A stretch of 64,000 bases of DNA from Alteromonas macleodii (GCF_903772925.1 NZ_LR812090.1:4417902-4481901), one strand, 5' to 3'. Shown: positions 25,733 through 36,537, numbered from the stretch's first letter. Notes: generated from the sequence alone by a model not told the origin. Translations and numbers: made by a program.

Positions 25733-26773
25733 TTAATTAAACGACAGCGTTTGCTTCTGCTCACTTGCTTGTATAGCTAATTCAATGACCTTGATAACAG
25801 GTACGACTGTGCTTGCATCAGCTGGCGAGAACTTACCGTCTTCAATGGCGTGAGCAAGACGATTGAAAAACGTTAGGTATTCACCCTTACGTGTTTCGAT
25901 AGTTTCTTCCAGCAACTCGCCACTCTCGCTTGCCACCGATAGCACGCCATGTTCTTTATCACTGGTTATTGCCCAGCTTGCATCGTCAAAAGACAATCCC
26001 GCTCGTAATTGGTTTTCTTGTGGGTCCAGATAAAACTTTCGAAAGCTACCTTTTGTGCCTTGTAGGTCGTAGCGCATGGTTGCGCTCGCTTGAAAAGCCG
26101 AGCTACCCAATTTTATAACCTTATCGCAATAGTGAAGCGTGATATCAAAGGTGTCATTTGATTGCCCGTTTTCACGTAACGTCATTATATTTGCAGACAC
26201 GGCTTTCGGGTTGCCAAAAAGCTGCAATGCTTGGTCTATTAAATGCGGCCCTAAATCCCAGAAGATACCGCTGCCGGGGCCTTCGTTTTCACGCCATCTA
26301 TCACGAGGTACTGGGCGAAAACGATCAAAACGGCTTTCCAAGCGTTTAATCTCACCTATTACACCGTCGTCGATAAGCTTTTTAATTGTAAGGAAATCGC
26401 CATCAAAGCGCCGGTTTTGATATACACAAAGCTGTTTGTTCTGGCCGTTTGCAAGTGCTACCAGCGCTTCTGCTTCTTCGCTATCCAGTGTAAATGGCTT
26501 TTCTACCAACACATGGCAACTGTGCTCTAGTGCCAATTTAGCTTGCGGACCATGAAGATGGTTCGGCGTTGTAATAACCACCAAGTCTACATCGTGAATT
26601 TTTAACGCTTCTTCTAACGAGCTGTACACTTCGGCTTCAGGTAAGAGCGCCTTAACCACATCGGGTTTTGATGAAATAACCACATCTACCGAGAACTGCG
26701 GAAGGTAATTTAGAAACGGTAAATGGAACGTAGTGGCTGAAAATCCAAAGCCTACGAGTAATGTAGATATCAT
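25733..26773 (-). CDS. Gfo/Idh/MocA-family oxidoreductase
   Basis: The 346-residue protein starts with a Rossmann nucleotide-binding segment (LLVGFGFSATTFHLPFL), then TTPNHLHGPQA, the conserved VEKPF with the family's catalytic lysine, and WDLGPHLIDQAL. This is the NAD(P)-dependent oxidoreductase family acting on sugars and related compounds; it most resembles the YdgJ-type branch. Substrate unknown. It is a single gene upstream of the deoR-glmS operon on the same strand, separated by about 200 bp. Confidence 0.9.
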   Translation of the reverse strand: MISTLLVGFGFSATTFHLPFLNYLPQFSVDVVISSKPDVVKALLPEAEVYSSLEEALKIHDVDLVVITTPNHLHGPQAKLALEHSCHVLVEKPFTLDSEEAEALVALANGQNKQLCVYQNRRFDGDFLTIKKLIDDGVIGEIKRLESRFDRFRPVPRDRWRENEGPGSGIFWDLGPHLIDQALQLFGNPKAVSANIMTLRENGQSNDTFDITLHYCDKVIKLGSSAFQASATMRYDLQGTKGSFRKFYLDPQENQLRAGLSFDDASWAITSDKEHGVLSVASESGELLEETIETRKGEYLTFFNRLAHAIEDGKFSPADASTVVPVIKVIELAIQASEQKQTLSFN

Positions 26774-27109
26774 AGCAGCTCCATGAAATTAGTTATTTTA
26801 GGGTAAGTGAACACACACTATCAGCAAATATAGTTAGTGAAAATATCGGATGGTCCGTTATTTGAAAAACTTGAAGTGGGAAGGTTAACTAAAATAGTTA
26901 AGCTTGCGACGACGCGCTAAATACTAGTGCTGAAACCTTGCGCTAGATGTTTGCTTTAATCTCCTACACCAAAGGCTTACAACAGTCGTGCATTTCACAG
27001 GTAACGTTTTTTGGTAAAACGACTAAGGTACTGGGCTAGCAAATAACGGTTTGTATTTGCCAGCCCTAGTGCTTAAGTGCTGTTAGCAGCCTTTTACCAA
27101 GATTTGCTT
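26774..27109. other. Intergenic stretch with a hairpin downstream of glmU
   Basis: This 336-bp stretch holds the upstream region of the oxidoreductase. A near-perfect hairpin at 27033-27066 (GGGCTAGCAAATA with TATTTGCCAGCCC, one mismatch) lies about 45 bp past the glmU stop and could end glmU transcription, though it has no clear T-run. Nothing else was recognised. Confidence 0.5.
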
Positions 27110-28468
27110 TTATTTTTTAGTCGGTCGCGGCCAATTTTGAATGTTGCGCTGTTTTCCACGGGCAACGGCTAGTGCGTTATCGTCTACTGTTGACGTAATT
27201 ACTGAGCCTGCCCCCACAGTGGCGCCATTACCAATGTTCACTGGCGCAACAAGTGATGAGTTGGAGCCGATAAAAGCGTTTTCGCCTATCACGGTTTTTG
27301 ACTTATTCACGCCATCATAGTTACAGGTAATTGTACCTGCGCCAATGTTCGCTTTGGCACCAACTTCTGCATCGCCTAAATAGGTTAGATGGTTCGCTTT
27401 GGCACCTTCACCCAACGTGGCTTTCTTCATTTCTACAAAATTACCCACTTTGGCATTTTTCTGCATTACTGCACCAGGGCGCAATCTTGCGTAAGGGCCA
27501 ACTGTACAAGCTTCACCAACACTGGCTTCTTCAACAATAGAATTTGCTTCAATCACGGCGTTATCGGCAATGGTACAGTTTCGCAGGATACAGTTAGCGC
27601 CAATAGTAACGTTACTGCCTATCGTAACCTTACCTTCAATAATCACATTAACGTCGATAATCACGTCATTACCAGTTTCTAGCTGGCCGCGTAAATCGAA
27701 ACGAGCAGGATCCAACAAGGTAACCCCGTTCGTCATTAGCTCGTCGGCTTGTCGGTGTTGAAGCGCTCGCTCTAAGTTAGCTAGCTGCAAACGGTTATTT
27801 ACGCCTTCCACTTCTACAGCCGACTGCGGCTGAGCAGACTGAATGCGCTTGCCTTCATCGGCAGCCATTGCAATAACATCAGTAAGGTAATATTCGCCCT
27901 GTGCATTGTCGTTGCTTAACTCGCCCAGCCAACGTTTGAGATCTTTGCCAGACATCATCATCATGCCGGTATTGATTTCTTTAATTTCACGCTGTGCTTC
28001 TGTAGCGTCTTTGTGCTCAACTATCGCAGTAATATTGTCATTTTCGCGAATAATGCGGCCCATACCTGTTGGGTCGTCTAAATTCACGGTCAACAAGGCT
28101 AAGTCACAGCTTTCCTTCGCTGCTTTTAATGCGCTCAATGTTTCTTCGCGAATAAGTGGTGCGTCGCCAACAAGAACAAGTACATCTTCATCGTCTTTAA
28201 TATGAGGAGCTGCTTGTTGAACAGCGTGGCCTGTTCCTAACTGTTCGGCCTGTAAGCACCAATTTAAATTATCTTCAGCTATCGTTTCCTTTAGCTGGTC
28301 ACCGCCATGACCGTAGACCAAATGAATATTATCCGCACCCAGTGATTTTACGGTGTTGATAATTCGCTGCACCATAGGTACGCCACCCACTTTATGTAAT
28401 ACCTTTGGCAACGACGACTTCATACGGGTACCTTTACCCGCTGCTAAGACAACCACTGAGAAAGCCAT
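27110..28468 (-). CDS. glmU: Bifunctional GlmU: GlcN-1-P acetyltransferase and UDP-GlcNAc pyrophosphorylase
   Basis: GlmU carries out the last two steps to UDP-GlcNAc. The 452-residue protein has the uridyltransferase start [19 protein letters not shown] (7-25), the LVGDAPL and GEYYLTDVI motifs, and a C-terminal left-handed beta-helix of hexapeptide repeats (from about 250) with the acetyltransferase segment RLRPGA...NFVEMK and NYDG. It ends with [13 protein letters not shown]. It shares the UDP-GlcNAc pathway with glmS 2.4 kb downstream on the same strand, though it is transcribed separately. Confidence 0.99.
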   Translation of the reverse strand: MAFSVVVLAAGKGTRMKSSLPKVLHKVGGVPMVQRIINTVKSLGADNIHLVYGHGGDQLKETIAEDNLNWCLQAEQLGTGHAVQQAAPHIKDDEDVLVLVGDAPLIREETLSALKAAKESCDLALLTVNLDDPTGMGRIIRENDNITAIVEHKDATEAQREIKEINTGMMMMSGKDLKRWLGELSNDNAQGEYYLTDVIAMAADEGKRIQSAQPQSAVEVEGVNNRLQLANLERALQHRQADELMTNGVTLLDPARFDLRGQLETGNDVIIDVNVIIEGKVTIGSNVTIGANCILRNCTIADNAVIEANSIVEEASVGEACTVGPYARLRPGAVMQKNAKVGNFVEMKKATLGEGAKANHLTYLGDAEVGAKANIGAGTITCNYDGVNKSKTVIGENAFIGSNSSLVAPVNIGNGATVGAGSVITSTVDDNALAVARGKQRNIQNWPRPTKK

Positions 28469-28700
28469 ATAATTCCTTTATTTCGCAAAGAGAATGAAAA
28501 AACGGAGCATAGTGTAACTAAGGGACAATAATATGTCAGCGATATCTTCATTTCGAGTTCTGACTGGACGACTTTGCATTGCGTTTTCGCTCTTCGTTAT
28601 TTAGTCTAAGTTAAGATAAATCGCCTAGTAGTTCATTATTGCAACAGGTATACTTGTCAACTATGTAAGGTTCAGCCAGGCAAGGGAGCATGCGCAGTCT

Positions 28701-30122
28701 GTGAACACATTTCGTACACTACATAGAAGTATTCTAGTGTTATTTGCGGTAGTGGTTATCGCCATAGTAACACTGGTTCATTTCAGTATTTCAAAAATCG
28801 TTGCCGAACAAAGTCGAGCGCAGCAACAGTCATTGTCGCCTGCTATTTCGCTTATCGTCGAGCAACTTCTTAAGCCACTGCATATTTCTGAAGCACTCGG
28901 CCACTCTACCGAACTAGTAGACTTAATGGATGGAGAGACTGTAGATCAAGAAGCCGTTTTCAAAACATTGGATCGTCTTGAAAATGAATTCGGATTGTCT
29001 TTTTTCATAGCCAGCGAAGCAGACAGAAAGCAATACAATTCTGATGGCAGCATTATTAACCTTATTGAAGGTGAAGTGAGCTGGTACTTTAAATATCGTG
29101 ATTACCCCGTCGATGCCGTTGCCGATATTGGCAAATGGGAGGACACGCATTTTTATATCGATATAAAAATTCACGATGAAGATGGCCGCTTTTTAGGCTT
29201 TTTTGGTGTAGGAAAAAGCTTACGCAGCTTTATTGAAGTATTTGATACCTACAAACAAGAATACGGCTATGACTTCTTATTTGTAGATGGCGAGGGTGAC
29301 ATTATGTTGTCTTCAGACCCAAGCCTTATTGCCTCTTATTCTGATTTTACTAACTTATCAGAGCTCCCTTGGTATGCCAGTCTCCCCATGACTATTCAAA
29401 GCGAGCAAGCCTTGAATAATAAGTTAGTCACTATCGACCAAAAAGACTTTCTTATTGCCGAAGTTAAGCTGAATCAATTCGGGTGGACCGTATTTCTTTT
29501 AAGTCCGCTAGAAGACCGCCAAGCAGAAATTTCTCAGGCGTTTATCTTTAGCGTGGTAACACTGCTTGTTGTTGTATTCTCACTGTTCTTGCTGATTTAC
29601 AACCTTCTGTATTATTTCAGAAAAGATATGCAGCCAGACTTAGTGGTACGCCACAGCAACCGTCTGCCTGAAAAGGATAATTTACAGCTTATTTATAAAA
29701 CGCTACTGGCCGAGCACAAATCGCTAAGCATTATGTTAGTCAGTGTTGATGAACTTTCAGAAATTGTTGATGCCCATGGACGTAACGCGGGTGATGACAT
29801 TCTAGATAAAGTGGTATCTTACTTAGCTGAGAACATGCGCGAACAGGATGTAGTCGGTAGATGGAGTAGCACTGAGTTTATTATTCTACTGCCTCACACT
29901 GGCCCCCATGTGGCATTTGACATGGCGCAAAACCTTCGCCATGGCATCGCTACGCTTCCTCCTCTGCAAGATTTACCCGAGGTAGTAATTACCGCTTCTA
30001 TTGGTATTTCATATACTGCGTCAACTCGCGCTATGCACGAAGTAACCGCGCATGCTGAAGACGCGCTTTATCAAGCTAAGCGCGACGGCAGCAACTTAGT
30101 AAGAATGCAGCTGATAGACTAG
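28701..30122 (+). CDS. Membrane sensor protein with degenerate GGDEF domain
   Basis: The 473-residue protein has an N-terminal membrane segment (about 10-30), a periplasmic Cache-like sensor (about 35-270), a second membrane segment (about 280-300) and a GGDEF domain (about 330-470). The signature loop, usually GGDEF or GGEEF, reads SSTEF (389-393); the third residue, essential for catalysis, is Thr. The domain is therefore probably not an active diguanylate cyclase and may be a c-di-GMP or GTP sensor (inference). The start is GTG with AAGGGAG upstream. It is a monocistronic gene, divergent from glmU. Confidence 0.87.
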   Translation: MNTFRTLHRSILVLFAVVVIAIVTLVHFSISKIVAEQSRAQQQSLSPAISLIVEQLLKPLHISEALGHSTELVDLMDGETVDQEAVFKTLDRLENEFGLSFFIASEADRKQYNSDGSIINLIEGEVSWYFKYRDYPVDAVADIGKWEDTHFYIDIKIHDEDGRFLGFFGVGKSLRSFIEVFDTYKQEYGYDFLFVDGEGDIMLSSDPSLIASYSDFTNLSELPWYASLPMTIQSEQALNNKLVTIDQKDFLIAEVKLNQFGWTVFLLSPLEDRQAEISQAFIFSVVTLLVVVFSLFLLIYNLLYYFRKDMQPDLVVRHSNRLPEKDNLQLIYKTLLAEHKSLSIMLVSVDELSEIVDAHGRNAGDDILDKVVSYLAENMREQDVVGRWSSTEFIILLPHTGPHVAFDMAQNLRHGIATLPPLQDLPEVVITASIGISYTASTRAMHEVTAHAEDALYQAKRDGSNLVRMQLID

Positions 30123-30139
30123 CCCAGGAAAACTTCGAT

Positions 30140-31024
30140 TTAAGCAGGTTTAACTTTAAGGCGTTTTCGTTTGAGAACGCCTGTGGTTAGCGCAACACCA
30201 AACAAAATCATTAAGCCCCCCACTATGGTTTGAGCTGACAAATGCTCCTGCAAGAAAAGTACGCCCCAAATAATGCCAAATAGCGGCACTAAGTAGGCGA
30301 CGGTTATTGCCTTTGCCGGGCCAATATCGGCGATAAGTTTGAAATACAAGATATACGCGATACCGGTACCACCGACGGCTAGCGCCACGGCGTTTACCCA
30401 CGCATTAACGCTTGGCATTGTGTCTGGCAGAGTTGCAAGTGCAAAAGGTGCTAACATAATGCTAGCCATAGCTTGACTGCCTGTGGCCACAACTAAAGGC
30501 TTAACCCCTTGTAGCCATTTTTTCATCATGCACGCTGCAATTCCGTAGCCTGTAGTAGCTAAAAGTGCAGTTAAAATGGGTAGGAAGCTGATATCCCCCT
30601 CGCCAAGCTTTTGCTGACTAATAACGGTAACGCCGACAAAACCAACAAAAAGCCCAATAACCGCTGACTTTGTTAGTCTATCGCCCAGCCAGAGCCAAGC
30701 AACGATAGCCCCAAACATGGGTGCAGTAGCATTCAAAATAGCGTTAACACCTGCCTCTAAGTGCAGACTGCTGTAATTAAAAAGTACAAAAGGGACGGCG
30801 GTGTTTGCCAACCCTACTAACGCTATGGCAAGCCAGTGATGCTTAATATCTTTAACCGAGCCGCGCAATAACAGCAGAGGAAATAGCACTGCCGTTGCTA
30901 GCAAGGTACGAATTGCCACCAGTACATAAATGCCAAACTCTGGTGCCGCAACACGCATAAAAATAAACGAACCGCCCCATATCCCTGCTAATACCAACAG
31001 TGAAATAATGTCTCTTATTGCCAT
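30140..31024 (-). CDS. EamA/DMT-family membrane transporter
   Basis: The 294-residue protein has ten predicted membrane segments in two EamA repeats, with the typical LAGIWGGSFIFMRVAAP start and NATAPMFGAIVAWLWLGDRLT segment. The family exports amino acids and metabolites; the substrate here is unknown. It ends a run of three same-strand genes with the Ada/AlkA and Ogt genes, 18 bp after ogt, so it may be co-transcribed with alkylation repair by chance or function. Confidence 0.9.
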   Translation of the reverse strand: MAIRDIISLLVLAGIWGGSFIFMRVAAPEFGIYVLVAIRTLLATAVLFPLLLLRGSVKDIKHHWLAIALVGLANTAVPFVLFNYSSLHLEAGVNAILNATAPMFGAIVAWLWLGDRLTKSAVIGLFVGFVGVTVISQQKLGEGDISFLPILTALLATTGYGIAACMMKKWLQGVKPLVVATGSQAMASIMLAPFALATLPDTMPSVNAWVNAVALAVGGTGIAYILYFKLIADIGPAKAITVAYLVPLFGIIWGVLFLQEHLSAQTIVGGLMILFGVALTTGVLKRKRLKVKPA

Positions 31025-31042
31025 TTTTTAATCACCATTTTC

Positions 31043-31555
31043 TCATGACCACAGTACCCCCTGGGCTCCCTCTAAATTAAGTAAATACTGCTTACGCGGT
31101 AAACCACCTGCGTATCCCGTTAGGGTTTTATTACTGCCAATTATACGATGGCAAGGTACGACAATAGCAATAGGGTTACGACCATTTGCCATACCCACGG
31201 CCCTAACGGCTTTTGGGTTGCCTATTGCCTTCGCAATATCTAAATAACTGGCCGTTTCACCGTACTTTACTTGCTGTAAAGCCTGCCATACTTGGTTCTG
31301 AAACACGGTGCCTTTAGGAGTAAGCGGTAAATCGAATTTCTGAAGCTGCCCATCGAAGTACGCCTTAAGCTGACGACACCCTTCATCGGTAATTGCGTTA
31401 GTGCATGAATGCGTATGGGCGTAAGCTTCATCACCAAGAGCGTTGTATTGCTCAGCTTCATCTGAGCTTAAAAACGCAATGGCCGTTACTCCCTCATCAG
31501 TCGCTTCTACTTTGACTGGGCCTTGTACACTATTTACGAAACCTGTGTATATCAT
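31043..31555 (-). CDS. ogt: Methylated-DNA-[protein]-cysteine S-methyltransferase
   Basis: The 170-residue protein repairs O6-methylguanine by transferring the methyl group to its own cysteine. The active-site motif VVPCHRII has Cys135, preceded by FQNQVWQALQQVKYGET and followed by GYAGGLPRKQYLL, all characteristic. It starts 2 bp after the Ada/AlkA-type gene, so both are one operon for alkylation damage. Confidence 0.95.
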   Translation of the reverse strand: MIYTGFVNSVQGPVKVEATDEGVTAIAFLSSDEAEQYNALGDEAYAHTHSCTNAITDEGCRQLKAYFDGQLQKFDLPLTPKGTVFQNQVWQALQQVKYGETASYLDIAKAIGNPKAVRAVGMANGRNPIAIVVPCHRIIGSNKTLTGYAGGLPRKQYLLNLEGAQGVLWS

Positions 31556-31557
31556 GG

Positions 31558-33012
31558 TTAAGACTCTTTTTGCTGGTTGCTAAGTTGCCAAAGCTGAAGG
31601 GTTAAATAGCTGCGCCATGGCGCGGCCTTATCAGGCTCAATCGGATACAGCTGCGCCACTTTACGAACAATTAAATCTCCCCCAAGATAAATATCTGGGT
31701 TTCTCTCGCCACGCATCTTTAAATAATCTAATGTCCAGGGCCCCACGCCCTTGATTGCAAGTATATCTTCATGGGCTGGCACGCTATCGCTAACAAATAA
31801 TTGTGCAAAGCTGCGTAGCGCGTTTTTTCGCGCCTGTGGCATACGCAAAAACTCTAAGTTATTGTCCGCGACAGTTTCTGGTATAGGAAAGCTATAGCAC
31901 TCACCCGTCTCGGTATCAAAGCCTTGCGAAGAAACGACATTTGATACCCTTTCGCCTAGCTGATGTACAAGTAGCGTTACTTGTCCAATTGCCGCTTTTA
32001 CACTGACTTGCTGCCCGACAATAGCGCGGCAACCGCTTTCAAATACACTCCACGCGCTAGGAAGGCGTAGACCTGATGTTAGCTGCTTTTGTGACAGCCC
32101 TGCCTGCATTAGGCTTTGCTCTATTAATAATGGGTCGGCGTGAAGGTCTAGAACTAGCTTGATGTTTTCTATTACGGTATGAAGAGCGCGTAAATCCGGC
32201 ATATCAATGTGAACATTGAAGCCGTTGCGCGCCTGATCATGTTCTGCTTTGAAGACACCAGCACTGGAATGACTTGAAAAGTAACGCTGATAACTGTTTT
32301 TTGTAACTAGCTCCATTCCCTCAATGGCGCGCGCAGCTAAAAAATCACGTACATAGGGCCAGTTATAAGGAGGGCGATAAGCAAGAAACAGGGATATGGA
32401 CTTTTGTTCAGCGCCTTGTTTTTTTCTTAGCTGTGTCGGCGAGGTTCCGCAATATTGTTCTACAGCACGCTGCAATTGCCTAAGCGACTGATAACCTGCG
32501 GTTAAAGATACATCCGTCATAGACAATGAAGTTTGTTGAATAAGCTGTTTTGCAAACAAAGCGCGCTGCATATTTTGAAACTGTTTAGGCGATATGCCTA
32601 CCGCATTAACGACCAGCTTATTTAGGTAGCGTTCACTTATTCCTAACCGGCAGGCAATATCTGCCACACTCTCTATAGGAATGGCAGATAATAGCGATAG
32701 CGCTCGACTTACTGATGCGCCCACGCCTTTCCAAGCCGCAGAACGAGGCGCGCTGTCGGGTCGACACCGAAAACAAGGACGATAGCCTTGCGCCATAGCC
32801 TGAGTCGCATGTTCGAAATAAGTAACATTCTCTTCTTTAGGCAAGCGCGCTGGGCAAATCGGTCTGCAAAAAATGCCCGTGGTTTTTACTGCAACGAAAA
32901 ATCGACCGTCAAAACGTGGATCTCTGCTAAGTCTCGCTTTGGAGAACACAGACTTACCTAACCCTTCGCTTTCTGAAGCCTTTTCATCTTGCACAACATC
33001 GTTATCTAACAT
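31558..33012 (-). CDS. alkA: Ada-type regulator fused to AlkA DNA glycosylase
   Basis: The 484-residue protein has an Ada zinc-type domain with four Cys (FCRPICPA and RPCFRCRP, about residues 48-90), an AraC-type HTH (about 105-195), an AlkA N-terminal domain and a HhH-GPD glycosylase domain (KGVGPWTLDYLKMRG followed by GGDLIVRK with the catalytic Asp). It likely senses methylphosphotriesters, activates transcription and excises 3-methyladenine. It heads the operon with ogt; the gene name is used in the broad sense because of the Ada fusion. Confidence 0.93.
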   Translation of the reverse strand: MLDNDVVQDEKASESEGLGKSVFSKARLSRDPRFDGRFFVAVKTTGIFCRPICPARLPKEENVTYFEHATQAMAQGYRPCFRCRPDSAPRSAAWKGVGASVSRALSLLSAIPIESVADIACRLGISERYLNKLVVNAVGISPKQFQNMQRALFAKQLIQQTSLSMTDVSLTAGYQSLRQLQRAVEQYCGTSPTQLRKKQGAEQKSISLFLAYRPPYNWPYVRDFLAARAIEGMELVTKNSYQRYFSSHSSAGVFKAEHDQARNGFNVHIDMPDLRALHTVIENIKLVLDLHADPLLIEQSLMQAGLSQKQLTSGLRLPSAWSVFESGCRAIVGQQVSVKAAIGQVTLLVHQLGERVSNVVSSQGFDTETGECYSFPIPETVADNNLEFLRMPQARKNALRSFAQLFVSDSVPAHEDILAIKGVGPWTLDYLKMRGERNPDIYLGGDLIVRKVAQLYPIEPDKAAPWRSYLTLQLWQLSNQQKES

Positions 33013-33233
33013 AAGTATGCAGCGCTCGCCCTTAAATCGTTACCAGAGCATAGTGTATCGTGTCTTTATTTTTAAGTGCGACAAAATCGGTACTCTATAA
33101 AACCAGGGGTAGTATCAGTGAGTATAATAAGCGACATTTGATCATTGATGCGGCTAAACGCATAATAACGAGATAATAATAATGAACGCCCTGTGAAGTA
33201 ACATTGAAGTCACAGGCACAATGAGCTGACTAT

Positions 33234-34382
33234 ATGCTGAACTCTTCGCGCTTCTCACTACTGAGCCTGGCTCCACTATGGCTATTTGCAACACTCATGG
33301 TCATAACGCAAAGTGCTTCTGCAGATTGGTTAGATGACTACGCAAAACACGTTAAAAAAGAAGCGTTAAAATACAATGTCCCTGGTTATGCATTTGTGTT
33401 TTACGAACAGGGAAAAGCGCCGCGGGTTTACGTTTACGGAAAAACCCGTAAAAAAGGCGGGAAGAGCGTTACCGAAGATACAGTATTCAGGCTAGCCTCT
33501 GTTTCAAAAACCTTCACTGCCCTTCTATCTGCCAAGCTTGTAGAGAAAAATCAGCTTAGCTGGGAGACCCCTATCTCTACTTTATTGCCCGACATTCCTT
33601 TTACAGGAAAAGGAATGGGCGCGCTGCAGCTGCAACATATTGTAGGGCAATCCAGTGGCTTTATGCCAAACGCCTACGACAACCTGATTGAAGCCGACTA
33701 TTCGTTAGAGCGCGTATTAAAATCCCTTGGTGAGCTTGAGCCCTTGTGTGCACCTGGCGAATGTTACACCTATCAAAATGCACTTTTCGGGGCGTTAGAG
33801 TACTACTTTAGCAACAATAATACCTCGTACTCACGCCAGCTTCAGGCAAACCTTTTCTCGCCATTAGGCATGAAGACCGCCAGCGTCGGTAAAGGTGGGT
33901 TGCTTGCATCACAGTCATGGGCACAACCTCATATCGCTATTGCTAGAAATAAATGGCGTGAAGGCAAAGTTGAAAGCAACTACTACCGCTTTTCTCCCGC
34001 TGCAGGTGTAAATGCCAGTATTTCAGATATGACCATTTATTTGCAGGCCCTGCTTGGCGAATTCCCAACAGTGATTTCTGATGAAATGGTAGATTATGTC
34101 ACAACAAAACGCGTCAGAACCAAGCGTGAAACCTATCGCAGGGGCTGGCGCGGGATGATAGACGATGCGCATTATGGTTTGGGTTGGCGTATTTATGACT
34201 TAAATGGCGTGCAGCTTAACTATCATGGCGGCTGGGTAAAAGGCTATCGCGCCGACGTGGCGTTTATGCCGGAGAGAAAAGTCGGCTATGTGATGCTGAT
34301 GAACGCAGAATCAAATATGATTAACTCTACAACAGCGGAACTTTGGAAGCGCTATTTGAAAAAAGCCGACGCAGCTAAGTAG
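33234..34382 (+). CDS. Exported serine hydrolase, class C beta-lactamase/PBP family
   Basis: The 382-residue protein has a signal peptide (to about residue 30, ASA). It carries the catalytic SVSK motif with Ser89 and Lys92, the YQN motif (Tyr180-Asn182) and a late HGG. These define the serine beta-lactamase-like fold; members act as esterases, peptidases or lactamases in the periplasm. The specific substrate cannot be told. The gene is divergent from the alkylation operon. Confidence 0.9.
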   Translation: MLNSSRFSLLSLAPLWLFATLMVITQSASADWLDDYAKHVKKEALKYNVPGYAFVFYEQGKAPRVYVYGKTRKKGGKSVTEDTVFRLASVSKTFTALLSAKLVEKNQLSWETPISTLLPDIPFTGKGMGALQLQHIVGQSSGFMPNAYDNLIEADYSLERVLKSLGELEPLCAPGECYTYQNALFGALEYYFSNNNTSYSRQLQANLFSPLGMKTASVGKGGLLASQSWAQPHIAIARNKWREGKVESNYYRFSPAAGVNASISDMTIYLQALLGEFPTVISDEMVDYVTTKRVRTKRETYRRGWRGMIDDAHYGLGWRIYDLNGVQLNYHGGWVKGYRADVAFMPERKVGYVMLMNAESNMINSTTAELWKRYLKKADAAK

Positions 34383-34470
34383 TAGCGGCATCGGCTATAT
34401 AAACCTGCGAAACTCAAGTGATATTTATATATTAAGAAATAGCAGGCTCTAGATTATTCACTATCGCATC

Positions 34471-36390
34471 TTATTGCTTAAGGTAAGTGTAACCCGCTAA
34501 GCACTTCTCGTAGAAATCAGTCCAGCGAACACCCTCACGAGGGTTTAAGTTACCGTCCCACACGTGCTTGTCTATCATACGCTTTACATCCGATGCCATT
34601 GCACGTGGGTTATATTGCATAACGTTAAGCACATCTTCTACCGACGAACCTTTCACCACTTCTTCAATGTAAAAATCTTCAGGATCGTCATCGTAGCTGT
34701 AAATATGCACTTCATTTAAGCGACCGAACAGGTTATGCATGTCGCCCATTACGTCTTGATACGCGCCCGTTAAGAACAAACCAATGTAGTAAGGCTCGTC
34801 TTTCTTAAGTGGGTGCATTGGCAGCACATCAGTGATCTCGCGACCAATAGTGAACTGGTCAATTTTACCGTCACTGTCACACGTAATATCCACCAGTGAG
34901 CAGTTTACCGACGGCTCTTCGTTCATTCGAATAAGTGGTACTACTGGCAGAAGCTGGTCGATAGCCCACGTATCAGCAGCCGACTGGAACACCGAAAAGT
35001 TACACAGATACTGAGACGACAAGCTGTAATCTAGCTCTTGTAGCTCTTCAGGTACGTATTCTTCGTTGCGATACCACTTTTGTAAGCGACCCATGATATC
35101 CCAGTAAAGGGTTTCTATTTTGCCTAACTCTTCTAACGTAAGTACGCGCAGCTTAAATGCATCGAGCGCTTGCTCTTTATACTGAGAAGCATCATTGTAA
35201 ATCTCGTGCATATTGGTTTGTTCATCAAACGTATCGGCAAGTTCACGCATGTTTTTCAAAAAGAAGTGCTCGCCTTCTTTTGCCGAAGTGTCCATGTGCG
35301 ATGCATTGGACTTAATCTCGCCCACAATTTCCGTGATAACGCAGCTGTGGTGAGCGGTGATCGCACGGCCGCTTTCACTTACCAAGTGAGGATGCGGTAC
35401 ACCTTCAAGGTCGCACATTTCCTTCATGCCATAGACAACGTCGGCAACATATTCTTGCATGCTGTAATTACGCGAAGACTCGTTCGTTGAGTTACTGCCA
35501 TCGTAGTCGATACCAAGACCGCCACCAACATCAACATAGTCCAGCGCAAAGCCCATTTTATGGAGGTCTGCGTAAATACGCGCGCCTTCGGTTACCGCTT
35601 CTTTAACCGCACGAATGTCTGTTAATTGGCTACCAATATGGAAATGCAGCAGCTTTAAGCAGTGCGCCATGCCTTGCTCTTCAAGGTAGCGGGCTGCGTT
35701 AATGATCTCAGTAATGGTTAAACCGAATTTCGCACGTTCACCACCAGAGCTTTCCCACTTACCACGGCCTTTCACCGTCATTTTAGAGCGCACACCGATA
35801 ATTGGGTCGATGTTAAGCTCTTTTGAAATTTTCACGAGTAAAAGCAGTTCGGTATACTTTTCCACTACCACAACAACTCGGCGACCAAGCTTTCTACCTA
35901 ACAGTGCAAGACGCATTACTTCATCGTCTTTATAGCCGTTAAGGATCGTCAACGAATCTTCATTGGTATTCATTGCCAATACGGTAAGTAGTTCAGCTTT
36001 CGAACCTGCCTCTAAGCCGTAATTGTAAGGCTTACCTGCATCAACAATTTCTTCAACCACTTCACGCATTTGGTTAACTTTTACCGGATACACACCTTGG
36101 TACTGGCCTTTATATTCGGCTTCTTCGATTGAGCTTCTGAAAGCTTTGTTCAAACCAGCAACTTGCGAGCGCAAAATGTCGTGGAAACGCACAACAACAG
36201 GAAACTGTACGCCCTCTTTGCGGATATCTTCTATTACCGAATTAAAGTCGATTCGAATGCTAGGATCTTCAGGAACAGGGGTAATATGGACATTGCCATT
36301 TTCACCAATTTGAAAATAGCCACCACCCCATTGGGACACGCCATAGACGCGCTCCGCTTCTTCGATGCTCCAATCTGACAATTTATTCAC
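34471..36390 (-). CDS. speA: Biosynthetic arginine decarboxylase
   Basis: SpeA converts arginine to agmatine for putrescine and spermidine synthesis. The 639-residue PLP enzyme starts WSIEEAERVYGVSQWG, has the PLP-lysine segment (YPVKVNQM), HFHIGSQLTD, DVGGGLGIDYDG and ESGRAITAHH, and the typical C-terminal DITCDSDGKIDQF. The start is GTG. It is a single gene with no partner on its strand nearby. Confidence 0.98.
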   Translation of the reverse strand: MNKLSDWSIEEAERVYGVSQWGGGYFQIGENGNVHITPVPEDPSIRIDFNSVIEDIRKEGVQFPVVVRFHDILRSQVAGLNKAFRSSIEEAEYKGQYQGVYPVKVNQMREVVEEIVDAGKPYNYGLEAGSKAELLTVLAMNTNEDSLTILNGYKDDEVMRLALLGRKLGRRVVVVVEKYTELLLLVKISKELNIDPIIGVRSKMTVKGRGKWESSGGERAKFGLTITEIINAARYLEEQGMAHCLKLLHFHIGSQLTDIRAVKEAVTEGARIYADLHKMGFALDYVDVGGGLGIDYDGSNSTNESSRNYSMQEYVADVVYGMKEMCDLEGVPHPHLVSESGRAITAHHSCVITEIVGEIKSNASHMDTSAKEGEHFFLKNMRELADTFDEQTNMHEIYNDASQYKEQALDAFKLRVLTLEELGKIETLYWDIMGRLQKWYRNEEYVPEELQELDYSLSSQYLCNFSVFQSAADTWAIDQLLPVVPLIRMNEEPSVNCSLVDITCDSDGKIDQFTIGREITDVLPMHPLKKDEPYYIGLFLTGAYQDVMGDMHNLFGRLNEVHIYSYDDDPEDFYIEEVVKGSSVEDVLNVMQYNPRAMASDVKRMIDKHVWDGNLNPREGVRWTDFYEKCLAGYTYLKQ

Positions 36391-36537
36391 CTATGTGTAA
36401 GTGGGCTAGGTTTATACCTAGCAAAGTAAGTGCGAAAATAAGCCGCGTATTATAGACAACACAAGGCTGAACGCGAGTATTGTTGCGATGTAAAATATCT
36501 ATTGTCGCGACTAATTTTGTTTATCGAACGCTAACTT

